Position numbers and translations under genes: made by a program. From positions 1-64,000 of the forward strand of contig NZ_CP069304.1 of NCBI RefSeq assembly GCF_016839145.1: DNA of 64,000 nt, in the 5' to 3' direction. The notes beneath the pieces were generated by a model. That model saw nothing but the letters and a program-made list of their open reading frames with translations, had not been told where the DNA came from and ran no database searches. Of this stretch, positions 52,144-61,439 are shown piece by piece (positions within the stretch are counted from its first letter, which is position 1; each line of letters begins with the position of its first letter). Source of the stretch: Shinella sp. PSBB067 (GTDB lineage: Bacteria; Pseudomonadota; Alphaproteobacteria; Rhizobiales; Rhizobiaceae).

Positions 52144-53352
52144 CTACGGCGGCCAGGTTTCGAGCGCCTCGACGAAGCGGGTGAGCCAGGCATTGGTCTG
52201 GTGGCCGTCGAGGGCGCGGTGGTCGATGGTGAGCGAGACATAGGCCATGGGGCGGACCTGGATCGTATCCACGCCGTCCACCGCCCGCACGACGACCCGC
52301 TTTTCCAGCCTGCCGACGCCGAGGATCGCCGACTGCGGCTGGTTGATGATGATGGGCGCGGCGAGAAGCGAGCCGGAGACGCCGTGGTTGGAGATGGTGA
52401 AGGTGCCGCCGCTGAGGTCCGCGGGCGTGAGGGCGCCCGCCCGTGCGCGGCCGGTGAGGTCGTGCAGGCGCGCGGCGATGCCGGACAGCGAAAGCCCCTG
52501 CGCCGCGCGGATAACCGGCGCGACCAGCCCTTCATCGCCGAGCGCCGTGCCGATGCCGATATTGACGTCCTCCAACACCTCCAGCCGGTCGTCGAACCAG
52601 CGGCTGTTGACCGCGGGCACGGCCTTCATGGCCGAAACGCAGGCGGCGGTGATATAGGCGGTGTAGGAAAGCGGGACGCCGGATGCCGCAAGGGCTGCCC
52701 TGTTCGCCTCGCGGTGGCGGATGACGGCGGTGAAGTCCGCCTCGAAGACCGAGGTGACATGCGGCGCGGTCGAGACGGAGGCCTGCATGTGCGCGGCGAT
52801 GGCAAGGCGCATCGGCGAATGGGGGATCGCGCGCGAGCGCAGGCCCGCGGCCGGCCTCTCCGCTTCCCGTGATGGCGAAGCGTCGGCATCCGCCGGCGGT
52901 TGCGGGGCGGAGCCTCCGGCCGGCATCGCCTGCCGCGCCGCGTCCATGTCGGCCCGCGTCACCCGGCCGTCCTTGCCGGAGCCGGTCACCGTCGCGGGGT
53001 CGATGCCGTATTCTTCCGCCGCGCGCCGCACGGCGGGCGAGTAGGGCATGCCCGGTGCGGGGATGGGCGCGGCGTCCGGTGCGGGGGCGGCCTGCCCGGC
53101 GTCATCGGCATCCGCCTGCCTGAGGCGGCCAAGCACGGCGCCGGGCTCGGCCTTGTCGCCGTTCTGCATGAGGATCTCGTGCAGGATGCCGGTGGCGGGC
53201 GCGGGGATTTCCTGCGTCACCTTGTCGGTTTCCAGTTCCACCAGCGGGTCGTCGAGCGCCACGGTGTCGCCGACGGCCTTGAGCCAGTCGCGCACCACGG
53301 CCTGCGTGCCTTCCTGTTCCTCGGGCGCGCGGATGTCGATGAGGTCGGTCAT
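52144..53352 (-). CDS. 2-oxoacid dehydrogenase E2 (dihydrolipoyl acyltransferase, branched-chain type)
   Basis: A 402-residue E2. The lipoyl domain spans residues 1-78 with lipoyl-lysine Lys44 (ETDKVT), the peripheral-subunit-binding domain 103-138, Ala/Pro-rich linkers, and the catalytic acyltransferase domain with HxxxDG at His378-Asp382. It transfers the acyl group from E1 to CoA. It begins 2 nt after the E1 gene. No E3 (lipoamide dehydrogenase) gene is in the window, so a shared E3 must serve it. Confidence 0.92.
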   Translation of the reverse strand: MTDLIDIRAPEEQEGTQAVVRDWLKAVGDTVALDDPLVELETDKVTQEIPAPATGILHEILMQNGDKAEPGAVLGRLRQADADDAGQAAPAPDAAPIPAPGMPYSPAVRRAAEEYGIDPATVTGSGKDGRVTRADMDAARQAMPAGGSAPQPPADADASPSREAERPAAGLRSRAIPHSPMRLAIAAHMQASVSTAPHVTSVFEADFTAVIRHREANRAALAASGVPLSYTAYITAACVSAMKAVPAVNSRWFDDRLEVLEDVNIGIGTALGDEGLVAPVIRAAQGLSLSGIAARLHDLTGRARAGALTPADLSGGTFTISNHGVSGSLLAAPIIINQPQSAILGVGRLEKRVVVRAVDGVDTIQVRPMAYVSLTIDHRALDGHQTNAWLTRFVEALETWPP

Positions 53353-53354
53353 GA

Positions 53355-55433
53355 TCAGAACTCCAGCAGCGCTTCGATCCGGGCGCGGATCGTCGCGACC
53401 GAGGGCACGGCATGGTCGAGCAGCGCCGGATTGTGCGGGCTCGGTATGTCCGGCATGGTGAGGCGCGAGACGGGCGCGTCGAGGTCCATGAAGGCTTCGT
53501 TCGCGACGACGGCGGCGATCTCCGAGCCGAAGCCGGCGGTGCCGAGGTCCTCGTGCACGATGAGGCAGCGCCGCGTGCGCCGCACGGAGGCGAGCACCGC
53601 CTCCGTGTCCCACGGCATCAGCGTGCGCAGGTCGATGACATCGGCGGAAAGGCCTTCCGCCGCCGCCTCGCAGCGATGCACCATCGCCCCCCAGGTGACG
53701 AGCGTGATCTTGTCGCCGCGGCGGGTGAGGCTCGCCTTGCCGAAGGGCAGGGCATAGTCGTCGCCCGGATAGGGCCGGCGGGCGGTGGCATGGTCCAGCA
53801 TGGCGCGGTGCTCGAAGAAGATCACGGGATCGTTGCCGCGAAGGCCGGTGCGCAGGAGGCCCACCGCGTCGGCGGCGTTGGAGGGCACGGCGACCTTCCA
53901 GCCGGGCTGGTGCACGAAGGCGACCTCGTTGGTCTGGCTGTGCCAGGGATCGCCGCACTTGAAGTAGCCGCCGGGCATGCGCAGCACCATGGGCGCGGCG
54001 AAGCGGTTGTTGGTGCGCCAGCGGATCGTGCCGCAGTCGTTGATCTGCTCGGTGGCCGGCTCGGCATATTTGCGGAACTGGATTTCCGGTACGGGCATCA
54101 GGCCCGCCAGCGCCATGCCGACCGCCCGGCCGACGATGCCCTCCTCCGAGAGCGAGGTGTCGAACACCCGCGCGCGCCCGAACTTCTCCTGAAGGCCGAG
54201 CGTGACGGCATGCACCCCGCCCTTCGGCCCGATGTCCTCGCCGAACAGCACGACGCGCTCGTTCACCGAAAGCTCGTGCTCGAGCGTGCGGCGGATGGCG
54301 GTGACCATGTTGATGCGCTGGCCGTCCGCCTGCGGCACGTCGGTGGTCCGCGGCGCGGGGTTGGCGTGGCGGGCCGGCCCGCCCATTGCCTGCATCGCCC
54401 CCTCGAAGAAGACGTGCCGCGTCACGGTTTCGGGCGCCGGCGCCGGACGCGCCTCCGCGGCGATGCGCGCGGCCTCCGCCACCCTGCGGGCCTCCTCGCC
54501 GGCCGCCTGCCATTCCGCCTCGCTCAGCATGGCCGGCACGACATGGTCCTTGAGGCGGGGCAGGGGATCGCGCGCCCATTCGCGGCGCACCGTCTCCTCG
54601 CTCTTGTAGGCCTGGGTGTCCTGGAAGGAGTGGCCCTGCAGGCGCGGCACGGCAAGGCGCAGCAGCGCGGGCGCGCGGCGATGGCGCACATGGGCGACGG
54701 CCTCTCCGGTCAGCCGGGCGGCGGCGGCCGGGTCGGTGCCGTCGCCCTCGAAGATTGTCAGGTTCTTCCAGCCCGAGAGGTTGGCCGCGATGTTGCCGCC
54801 GGGGGTCTGGAGGACGGAGGGCACCGAGATGCCGTAGCCGTTGTCCTCGATGTAGAAGAGCATCGGCAGGGTCTCGGTGGTCGCGATCGTCAGCGCGGAC
54901 CAGAAGCCGTTGGACGCGACCGAGCCGTCGCCGCCGAGTGCCACGGCGATGCTGTCGGCATGGTCGGCCCTTCCCAGCACCTCGGCATGGTATTTCATCG
55001 CCTGCGCCCAGCCGGCCGTCGGGGTGTATTGCGTGCCGACGCCGCCGCACATCGGCAGGGCGCAGGCGCCCTCGGGGTTCGGGTGGTTGAAGACGACGCC
55101 GATGTCGCGCCCGCCGGAATAGCCGCCGGCCCGCCCCATGGCCGAGCCGAGCGCATCGGCGGGATCGACGCCGAGCGTCAGCAGCAGCGGGCGGGAGCGG
55201 TAGTAGCCGCAGGCCGCGTCGTGCCGGCCGGTGAGGCGAAGGCCGAGCAGCACCTGCGCCATGTCGTGGCCGCGGGCGGAGAACTGGTAGAGCACCTTCT
55301 TCTCCGGCACGAGGCGGGTTTCCTCCATCTCGTCGAGCGCGCGCGACAGGTGTACGAGCCGGGCGACGCGTTTCCAGTCCACCGCCTCGTCCGGTGCGTG
55401 CCTGACGACGGGTTTGAGAGCAGCCTGCGCCAT
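53355..55433 (-). CDS. 2-oxoacid dehydrogenase E1, fused alpha and beta subunits
   Basis: A 692-residue E1 in which alpha (residues 1 to about 330) and beta (about 372-692) are joined by an Ala/Pro-rich linker. The ThDP motif GDGSVASN ... EDNGY lies at 168-200 in the alpha half. The beta half holds FGEDIG with catalytic Glu399. ATG 55433 was chosen for its GGGAGGAAACC site; ATGs 15 and 66 nt upstream lack one. It most likely decarboxylates branched-chain 2-oxo acids (bkd type), supported by the divergent Lrp-family regulator. Pyruvate or acetoin specificity is not excluded. Confidence 0.9.
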   Translation of the reverse strand: MAQAALKPVVRHAPDEAVDWKRVARLVHLSRALDEMEETRLVPEKKVLYQFSARGHDMAQVLLGLRLTGRHDAACGYYRSRPLLLTLGVDPADALGSAMGRAGGYSGGRDIGVVFNHPNPEGACALPMCGGVGTQYTPTAGWAQAMKYHAEVLGRADHADSIAVALGGDGSVASNGFWSALTIATTETLPMLFYIEDNGYGISVPSVLQTPGGNIAANLSGWKNLTIFEGDGTDPAAAARLTGEAVAHVRHRRAPALLRLAVPRLQGHSFQDTQAYKSEETVRREWARDPLPRLKDHVVPAMLSEAEWQAAGEEARRVAEAARIAAEARPAPAPETVTRHVFFEGAMQAMGGPARHANPAPRTTDVPQADGQRINMVTAIRRTLEHELSVNERVVLFGEDIGPKGGVHAVTLGLQEKFGRARVFDTSLSEEGIVGRAVGMALAGLMPVPEIQFRKYAEPATEQINDCGTIRWRTNNRFAAPMVLRMPGGYFKCGDPWHSQTNEVAFVHQPGWKVAVPSNAADAVGLLRTGLRGNDPVIFFEHRAMLDHATARRPYPGDDYALPFGKASLTRRGDKITLVTWGAMVHRCEAAAEGLSADVIDLRTLMPWDTEAVLASVRRTRRCLIVHEDLGTAGFGSEIAAVVANEAFMDLDAPVSRLTMPDIPSPHNPALLDHAVPSVATIRARIEALLEF

Positions 55434-55490
55434 GGTTTCCTCCCGCATGATGTCTCTTCGGGAAAATTGTAGAACGTCAAGCGCGAAAAG

Positions 55491-55539
55491 GCGTTTCAAA
55501 CAGACCGCGATTTGCGGTAGAAATGAAACAAGCGTTTCA
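55491..55539. promoter_or_regulatory. Lrp-type operator candidates between E1 and Lrp-family genes
   Basis: TGAAAC-AAGC-GTTTCA (55524-55539) is a perfect 6-bp-arm palindrome. The half element GCGTTTCAA recurs at 55491-55499, 41 nt from its copy at 55532 (about four helical turns). The site lies in the 123-nt divergent promoter region, suited to binding by the adjacent Lrp-family protein. Confidence 0.6.
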
Positions 55540-55556
55540 ACATTACGGGTTTTGTG

Positions 55557-56024
55557 ATGAGTTCAGTTCATCTGGATACCGTCGACCGGAAGATCCTGAA
55601 GGTCCTGCAGCAGCGCGGCGACATCAGCCATGCGGCGCTGGCCGAGGAGGTGGGCGCCTCCAGCGCCTCCTGCTGGCGGCGGATCAAGGCGCTGGAGGAG
55701 GCCGGCGTGCTCGGGCCGACGGTGCGCCTGCTCGATCCCGACCGCATCGGCCGCGGCCTCAACGTCTTCTGCCAGGTGCGCATGAAGACGCACGATCCCG
55801 CCGCGCGGCGCGATTTCGAGCGCTTCGTGCAGCGCCACGAGGAGGTGCTGGAATGCTATTCCATGTCTGGCGAATGGGATTATCTCATCCGCGTCGTCGT
55901 CAAGGACGTGAAGGACTACGAGCAGCTCCTGATGCAGGCGATCCTGACCCATGAAGCCGTCGCCAACTCCTCCTCGCATTTCGCGCTGAAGAGCGTGAAA
56001 TACACGACCGAACTGCCGCTTTGA
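55557..56024 (+). CDS. Lrp/AsnC-family regulator (BkdR-like)
   Basis: A 155-residue regulator with an N-terminal helix-turn-helix (DRKILKVLQQRGDISHAALAE, then SSASCWRRIKALEEAGVL) and a C-terminal RAM ligand domain (ECYSMSGEWDYLIRVVV). ATG 55557 is used; a GTG lies one codon earlier. It diverges from the E1-E2 operon, as bkdR does in pseudomonads, and probably activates it in response to branched-chain amino acids. Confidence 0.9.
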   Translation: MSSVHLDTVDRKILKVLQQRGDISHAALAEEVGASSASCWRRIKALEEAGVLGPTVRLLDPDRIGRGLNVFCQVRMKTHDPAARRDFERFVQRHEEVLECYSMSGEWDYLIRVVVKDVKDYEQLLMQAILTHEAVANSSSHFALKSVKYTTELPL

Positions 56025-56040
56025 GGCGCCGCCGGGCCGG

Positions 56041-56715
56041 TCAGAAGTTGTAGCCTTCGGAAATGTCGCGCTGGAGCGCCTCGTTGGCGGCCGTGGCGTC
56101 TTTCGCCACGATCGCGTCATAGACGTCCCTGTGGTTCTGCGCCGAGCTCTGGAAGAGCGCCTCGTTGGGGACGGAGCGGCGGACCGAGGGGCCGATATGC
56201 ATCCACAGCGGCTCCAGCAACTGGCCGATGAAGGCAAGGCGGCTCATCTGCGCGATCATCATGTGGAAATGGTAGTTGGCTTCCAGGAAGAGATCGATGT
56301 CGTTGATCTCCGCGGAGCGGCAGATGTCGGCGACATAGGCCTTCAGCTTCGCGAGTTCCTCTTCCGTCCGGTTCTCCACCGCCCGCTCGAGGGCGGCGCT
56401 TTCCAGGATCGAGCGCAGGGTACGGATGTCCTCCAGCTCCTTGGTGCTGAAGATCGGCACCATCATCGTCCTGTTCGGCGTCGAGACCACGCTGCCGACG
56501 CTCTCCAGCCGCTGCAGCGCGTCGCGGACCGGCATGAGGCTGGTGCCGAGGCTCTTGGCCAGGCCGCGCAGGGGAAGCTTCTGCCCCGGGGTGAAGCGTC
56601 CCATCATCAGGTTGCGCTTCAGCATGTCGTAGATCTGCTCGTGCAGCATGTCGCGGGATACGGGCGACAGTTCCGGCGCAAGCGCCCCACCATGGGCGGT
56701 GTCGTGGCTTGTCAT
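56041..56715 (-). CDS. GntR-family transcriptional regulator (FCD domain)
   Basis: A 224-residue regulator. The winged helix has PLRGLAKSLGTSLMPVRDAL and the FCD domain has metal-ligand histidines in ANYHFHMMIAQMS. ATG 56715 was chosen for its AAGGGAGA site; an in-frame ATG lies 21 nt upstream. It is clearly paralogous to the GntR protein encoded at 61440-62141 (shared EPLWMHIGPSVR-type segment). It diverges from the class III aminotransferase gene, with two similar palindromes between. Confidence 0.88.
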   Translation of the reverse strand: MTSHDTAHGGALAPELSPVSRDMLHEQIYDMLKRNLMMGRFTPGQKLPLRGLAKSLGTSLMPVRDALQRLESVGSVVSTPNRTMMVPIFSTKELEDIRTLRSILESAALERAVENRTEEELAKLKAYVADICRSAEINDIDLFLEANYHFHMMIAQMSRLAFIGQLLEPLWMHIGPSVRRSVPNEALFQSSAQNHRDVYDAIVAKDATAANEALQRDISEGYNF

Positions 56716-56737
56716 AGGCTCTCCCTTTGCGTGCACC

Positions 56738-56747
56738 TGTCATAACA
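56738..56747. promoter_or_regulatory. GntR operator candidate, copy 1 (TGTCATAACA)
   Basis: This differs by one base from the perfect palindrome TGTTATAACA 57 nt away. It lies directly upstream of the GntR ribosome site and so suits autorepression. Confidence 0.5.
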
Positions 56748-56794
56748 CCGAGCAGGCCGCTTGACACCAAAAACATGAAAAGGCATGGTGATTA

Positions 56795-56804
56795 TGTTAT
56801 AACA
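56795..56804. promoter_or_regulatory. GntR operator candidate, copy 2 (TGTTATAACA)
   Basis: A perfect 10-bp palindrome in an AT-rich patch 170 nt upstream of the aminotransferase start. TTGACA at 56761-56766 may be part of the promoter. The pair suggests control of both divergent genes by the adjacent GntR regulator. Confidence 0.55.
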
Positions 56805-56973
56805 GTAGACAAGATCGATCGCACGGGGTTGCGCTGCCGGCGGCAGGCGCCAGCGCCGCGCCACCGGTTTCCCGAACGGCCATCCGCAAGGGTGGCAGGA
56901 CAACATGCTTGCGGCGGATCCTTCCGCCGCCGGGGTTCCGCGCTGGCGGAAAAGCCCGAAGGAGAAACAGACC

Positions 56974-58359
56974 ATGAGCGGCACGCTCTCCAATTCGCTG
57001 GCCCATGCGGACATCACGACGACCCTGCATCCCTATACCGATGCCCGCGCCCATGAGCGCCAGGGCCCGATGATCGTCGACCACGGCAAGGGCATCTACA
57101 TCTACGACGATGCGGGCAAGGAATATATCGAGGGCCTCGCGGGCCTCTGGTCGGTCGCCATCGGCTTCGACGAGCCGCGCCTCGTCAAGGTCGCGGCCGA
57201 GCAGATGGCCAAGCTCCCCTATTACCACACCTTCAGCCACAAGTCGCACGAGCCCTCCATCCGCCTGTCGGAGAAGATCGTCGAGATGACGCCGGAGCCG
57301 CTGACCCGCGTCTTCTTCACCAGCTCCGGCTCGGAAGCCAACGACACCATGATCAAGATGGTGTGGTACATGAACAACGCGCTCGGCCGCCCGCAGAAGA
57401 AGAAGTTCCTCGCCCGCACCCGCGGCTATCACGGCATCACGGTCGCCTCGGGCAGCCTGACGGGCCTGCCGAACAACCACCGCGATTTCGACCTTCCGGC
57501 GATCCCCGTCCGCCACCTGACCTGCCCGCATTACTATCGCTTCGGCCAGCCGGGCGAGAGCGAGGCGCAGTTCGCCGACCGCCTGATCGCCGAGGCCGAA
57601 GCGGTCATCCTTGAGGAAGGCCCGGAAACCATTGCCGGCTTCATCGGCGAGCCGCTGATGGCCGCGGGCGGCGTCATGCCGCCGCCGTCCGGCTACTGGA
57701 AGGGCATCGAGGCGCTCTGCCGCAAATACGACATCCTGCTCATCGCCGACGAGGTGATCTGCGGCTTCGGCCGTCTCGGCACGACCTTCGGCTGCGAGCA
57801 TTACGGCTTCACGCCGGACATCATGGTCATGTCCAAGCAGCTCACCTCGTCCTACATGCCGCTTGCCGCCGTCGTCTTCACCGAGGCGGTCTATAATGCG
57901 ATTGCCGACAACACGGCGAAGATCGGCACCTTCGGCCATGGCTTCACCGCCTCCGGCCATCCGGTCGCGACCGCCGTCGGCCTGGAAAACCTCAAGATCA
58001 TCGAGGAGCGCGACCTCATCGGCAATGCCGCCCGAATGGGCGCGATCTTCCAGGCGCGCCTTGCGGAACTGGCCGATCATCCGCTGGTCGGCGAAGTGCG
58101 CGGCGCGGGCCTCATCGCCGGCATCGAGATGGTGGCCGACAAGGAGACGCGCCGTCCCTTCGCCGCTGCCGGCAAGGCGGGCGCCCGCGCCTTCGCGGCT
58201 GGCCATGAGCATGGCCTGATCGTCCGCGCCATCGGCGACGTCGTCGCCCTCTGCCCGCCGCTCATCATCAACGAGGAGCAGGTGCACGAGACGGTCGGCC
58301 GCCTCCGCAAGGCGCTTGACGACACCGCCAGGTGGTGCACTGAAGAAAACCTGAATTGA
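56974..58359 (+). CDS. Class III PLP aminotransferase (omega-transaminase type)
   Basis: A 461-residue aminotransferase with FTSSGSEANDTMIKM (phosphate-binding region), ADEVICGFGRLG and the PLP-lysine motif MSKQLTSSYMP. This group transfers the terminal amino group of putrescine, beta-alanine, GABA or taurine-like amines to pyruvate or 2-oxoglutarate. The start ATG 56974 has GAAGGAGAAAC upstream. A strong hairpin follows the stop. It may complement the polyamine transporter cluster. Confidence 0.9.
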   Translation: MSGTLSNSLAHADITTTLHPYTDARAHERQGPMIVDHGKGIYIYDDAGKEYIEGLAGLWSVAIGFDEPRLVKVAAEQMAKLPYYHTFSHKSHEPSIRLSEKIVEMTPEPLTRVFFTSSGSEANDTMIKMVWYMNNALGRPQKKKFLARTRGYHGITVASGSLTGLPNNHRDFDLPAIPVRHLTCPHYYRFGQPGESEAQFADRLIAEAEAVILEEGPETIAGFIGEPLMAAGGVMPPPSGYWKGIEALCRKYDILLIADEVICGFGRLGTTFGCEHYGFTPDIMVMSKQLTSSYMPLAAVVFTEAVYNAIADNTAKIGTFGHGFTASGHPVATAVGLENLKIIEERDLIGNAARMGAIFQARLAELADHPLVGEVRGAGLIAGIEMVADKETRRPFAAAGKAGARAFAAGHEHGLIVRAIGDVVALCPPLIINEEQVHETVGRLRKALDDTARWCTEENLN

Positions 58360-58362
58360 GAC

Positions 58363-58395
58363 AAAGGGGCGCCGCATCGATCGCGGCGCCCCTTT
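58363..58395 (+). terminator. Rho-independent-type terminator after aminotransferase gene
   Basis: A perfect 13-bp stem (58363-58375 with 58383-58395, AAAGGGGCGCCGC and its complement) with a 7-nt loop ends in TTTC, 3 nt past the stop codon and 25 nt before the next start. The T-run is short, so read-through into the next gene is possible. Confidence 0.75.
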
Positions 58396-58420
58396 CACGC
58401 CCGACCTGGAGACCTATCCC

Positions 58421-59461
58421 ATGAAGACCTATTCGATCGCGCTCATTCCCGGCGACGGCATCGGCACCGCTGTCACCGAAGCCGCCTTTGCGGTTCTCGA
58501 AAAGGCGGCGGCGGGCAATTTCAGGCTCTTGGGCACGACCTTCCCGTGGTCCTGCGCCTTCTACAAGGAGACCGGCGCGATGATGCCGGAGGACGGCATC
58601 GCGACGCTGCGCGGCTTTGACGCAATCCTGCTCGGCGCGGTCGGCTGGCCGGCCGAGGTTCCCGATTCCGTTTCCCTGCACGGCCTGCTGCTGCCGATCC
58701 GCAAGGCCTTCGTGCAATATGCCAATATCCGCCCGCACCGCCTGCTGCCGGGCGTCGAGGGCCCGCTGCGCGCCGAAGGCTTCGATATCCTGTGCATCCG
58801 CGAGAACACGGAAGGCGAATATTCCGGCGCCGGCGGGCGCGTCCATCAGGGCACGGCGGACGAGGTGGCGGTGGAGACCTCCATCTTCACCCGCACGGGC
58901 GTCGAGCGCATCCTGCGCTTCGGCTTCGAGCAGGCGCGCGCCCGCAGCGGCAGGCTCGCCTCCGTCACCAAGTCCAATGCGCAGAAATATTCGATGGTGT
59001 TCTGGGACGAGATCACCCGTAAGCTTGCGGCCGAATATCCGGACGTCGAGGTCACCAGCTATCACATCGACGCCATGGCCGCCCGCATGGTGATGGCGCC
59101 GGAAAGCCTCGACGTGGTCGTCGCCTCCAACCTCTTCGGCGATATCCTCACCGACCTCGGCGCGGCGATCCAGGGCGGCCTCGGCTTCGCCGCCTCCGCC
59201 AACATCAATCCCGACCGCAGCGCCCCCTCGATGTTCGAGCCGGTGCACGGTTCGGCGCCCGACATCGCCCATCTCGGCATCGCCAATCCCATCGCCGCCA
59301 TCTGGTCCGGCGCGATGATGCTCGACCATCTCGGCGAGCGCGAGGCCGCCGCCCGCGTCATGGCCGCCATCGAACGCGCGACCGCGCGCGGCATCGGCGT
59401 CAGGCCGGGCAAGGACAGGACGGATGCGATCGCCGCCGCCGTGCTCGCGTCGCTCGATTGA
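58421..59461 (+). CDS. Tartrate/D-malate dehydrogenase-like (isopropylmalate dehydrogenase family)
   Basis: A 346-residue beta-decarboxylating dehydrogenase. It has LIPGDGIGTAVTE at the N-terminus, ENTEGEYSGAGG, the Lys/Asp active-site region VTKSNAQKYS and the acidic SNLFGDILTDLG. The EGEYSGAGGR segment and overall length fit TtuC/DmlA-type enzymes rather than LeuB. Such enzymes oxidise and decarboxylate tartrate, D-malate or related 2-hydroxy diacids. Start ATG 58421 has GGAG upstream. It converges with the Ldh2-family gene, 6 nt away. Confidence 0.85.
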   Translation: MKTYSIALIPGDGIGTAVTEAAFAVLEKAAAGNFRLLGTTFPWSCAFYKETGAMMPEDGIATLRGFDAILLGAVGWPAEVPDSVSLHGLLLPIRKAFVQYANIRPHRLLPGVEGPLRAEGFDILCIRENTEGEYSGAGGRVHQGTADEVAVETSIFTRTGVERILRFGFEQARARSGRLASVTKSNAQKYSMVFWDEITRKLAAEYPDVEVTSYHIDAMAARMVMAPESLDVVVASNLFGDILTDLGAAIQGGLGFAASANINPDRSAPSMFEPVHGSAPDIAHLGIANPIAAIWSGAMMLDHLGEREAAARVMAAIERATARGIGVRPGKDRTDAIAAAVLASLD

Positions 59462-59467
59462 GGCGGT

Positions 59468-60517
59468 TTAGATCTGCTCGGGGAACGGGCAGTCCAGCCT
59501 GACCGCCCAGGGGCGGATGTCGTCGACGATGGTCCGAATCAGCCCCACGCCGTTTTCGAGCTGGTCGCGCTTGCGGGCGAGCGAGCGGTCTCCGGGAATG
59601 CGCACGGGATCGTGCCCCGGCGCGACCGCGCTTGCCCGGCATCGTTCGGCAAGCTGTCCCATTTCCTGCTCGAAGGTCGCGCGGCCGGCGAAATGCGCGG
59701 GGTCGATGGCCTGCACGAAGACGCCGTTCGCCTCGCTGTCGCCTGTCTGCGAACCGCGGCCGAAGCCGCCGAGCGCGCCGGAGAGTGCTTCGGTGAGGAG
59801 GGCGAGGCTGAAGCCCTTGTAGCCCTGTTCGGTGCCGCCGATGGGCAGGATGCTGCCGCCCCGTTCGACGAATTCGGCGGGATCGTCCGTGACCCTGCCG
59901 TCCTGCGCGACGATCAGGGGCGCCGGCAGCGTCTGGCCGAGCCGGTAGCTGCGGTTGAGCGGTCCCAGCGCGGACATCGCCGCCGTCGTGTCGATGAGGA
60001 TGGGGTCCCGGTCCGTCGGGATGCCGGCGGCGATCGGATTGCAGGAAAAGACGCGGCTCAATCCGCCATGCGGCACCACCACGGCCTCGGTCGGCGTGCT
60101 GGCGGTGATCGTCACCATGATGCCGCGCCGGGTCGCCCGCTCCAGGTAGCTTGCAAGGCAGGCGATGTGCTGCGCCCGGCGGACGACGACGGTGCCGGTT
60201 CCCTCCGCCGTCGCGATGTCGCAGGCCCGGTCCACGGCCTTCGCGGTGATCCATGGGCCGGGCAGGAACTCGGCATCCCACACCTCGCTGCCGCGGGATG
60301 CGCTGAGGACCGTGTGGTCGCCCTCCCGGCGCGTCTCGCCGCCGAGCAGCCATTCGACATTCGCCGGCAGGCGCTGCATGCCGTGGGTCGAATAGCCGAG
60401 GAGGTCGGCTTCGAGGAAGAGCGAGGCGACGGTTTCCGCCCGCTCGCGCGCAAGGCCGGCGCGTTCGAGCAGCCGCGCGGAGAAGGCCATCAGGTCCGTG
60501 TAACGGTAGCGTTGCAT
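59468..60517 (-). CDS. Ldh2-family NAD(P)H-dependent oxidoreductase
   Basis: A 349-residue member of the malate/L-lactate/ureidoglycolate dehydrogenase (Ldh2) family, with the conserved DLLGYSTHGMQRLP (residues 38-51) and the catalytic-type histidine in AQHIACLASY near residue 115. Members reduce 2-oxo acids or cyclic imines (for example piperideine-2-carboxylate in DpkA). Because it ends the aap amino-acid transport operon, an imine or N-alkyl amino acid reductase role is plausible. Start ATG 60517 has GAAGGAG upstream. Confidence 0.85.
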   Translation of the reverse strand: MQRYRYTDLMAFSARLLERAGLARERAETVASLFLEADLLGYSTHGMQRLPANVEWLLGGETRREGDHTVLSASRGSEVWDAEFLPGPWITAKAVDRACDIATAEGTGTVVVRRAQHIACLASYLERATRRGIMVTITASTPTEAVVVPHGGLSRVFSCNPIAAGIPTDRDPILIDTTAAMSALGPLNRSYRLGQTLPAPLIVAQDGRVTDDPAEFVERGGSILPIGGTEQGYKGFSLALLTEALSGALGGFGRGSQTGDSEANGVFVQAIDPAHFAGRATFEQEMGQLAERCRASAVAPGHDPVRIPGDRSLARKRDQLENGVGLIRTIVDDIRPWAVRLDCPFPEQI

Positions 60518-60551
60518 GGTCGTCTCCTTCGCGGCTGTCGCTGGCGCGGTG

Positions 60552-61355
<804 letters not shown>

Positions 61356-61439
61356 CCGAGCATCCTCCTGTCTTGCTGCGCGCGCCGTTCCGGCCGCGCC
61401 GTTGATCTTATTCTCCGCCACCGTGGGCGGGTCGCACGC

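Noticed and set aside
53412..55472. 686-codon open frame antisense to the fused E1 gene
   Set aside because: The E1 motifs are intact on the other strand; this is a shadow.
56761..56799. TTGACA followed by TATA-like bases as an exact promoter
   Set aside because: The spacing to any good -10 element is far from 17 nt, so only the operators are reported.
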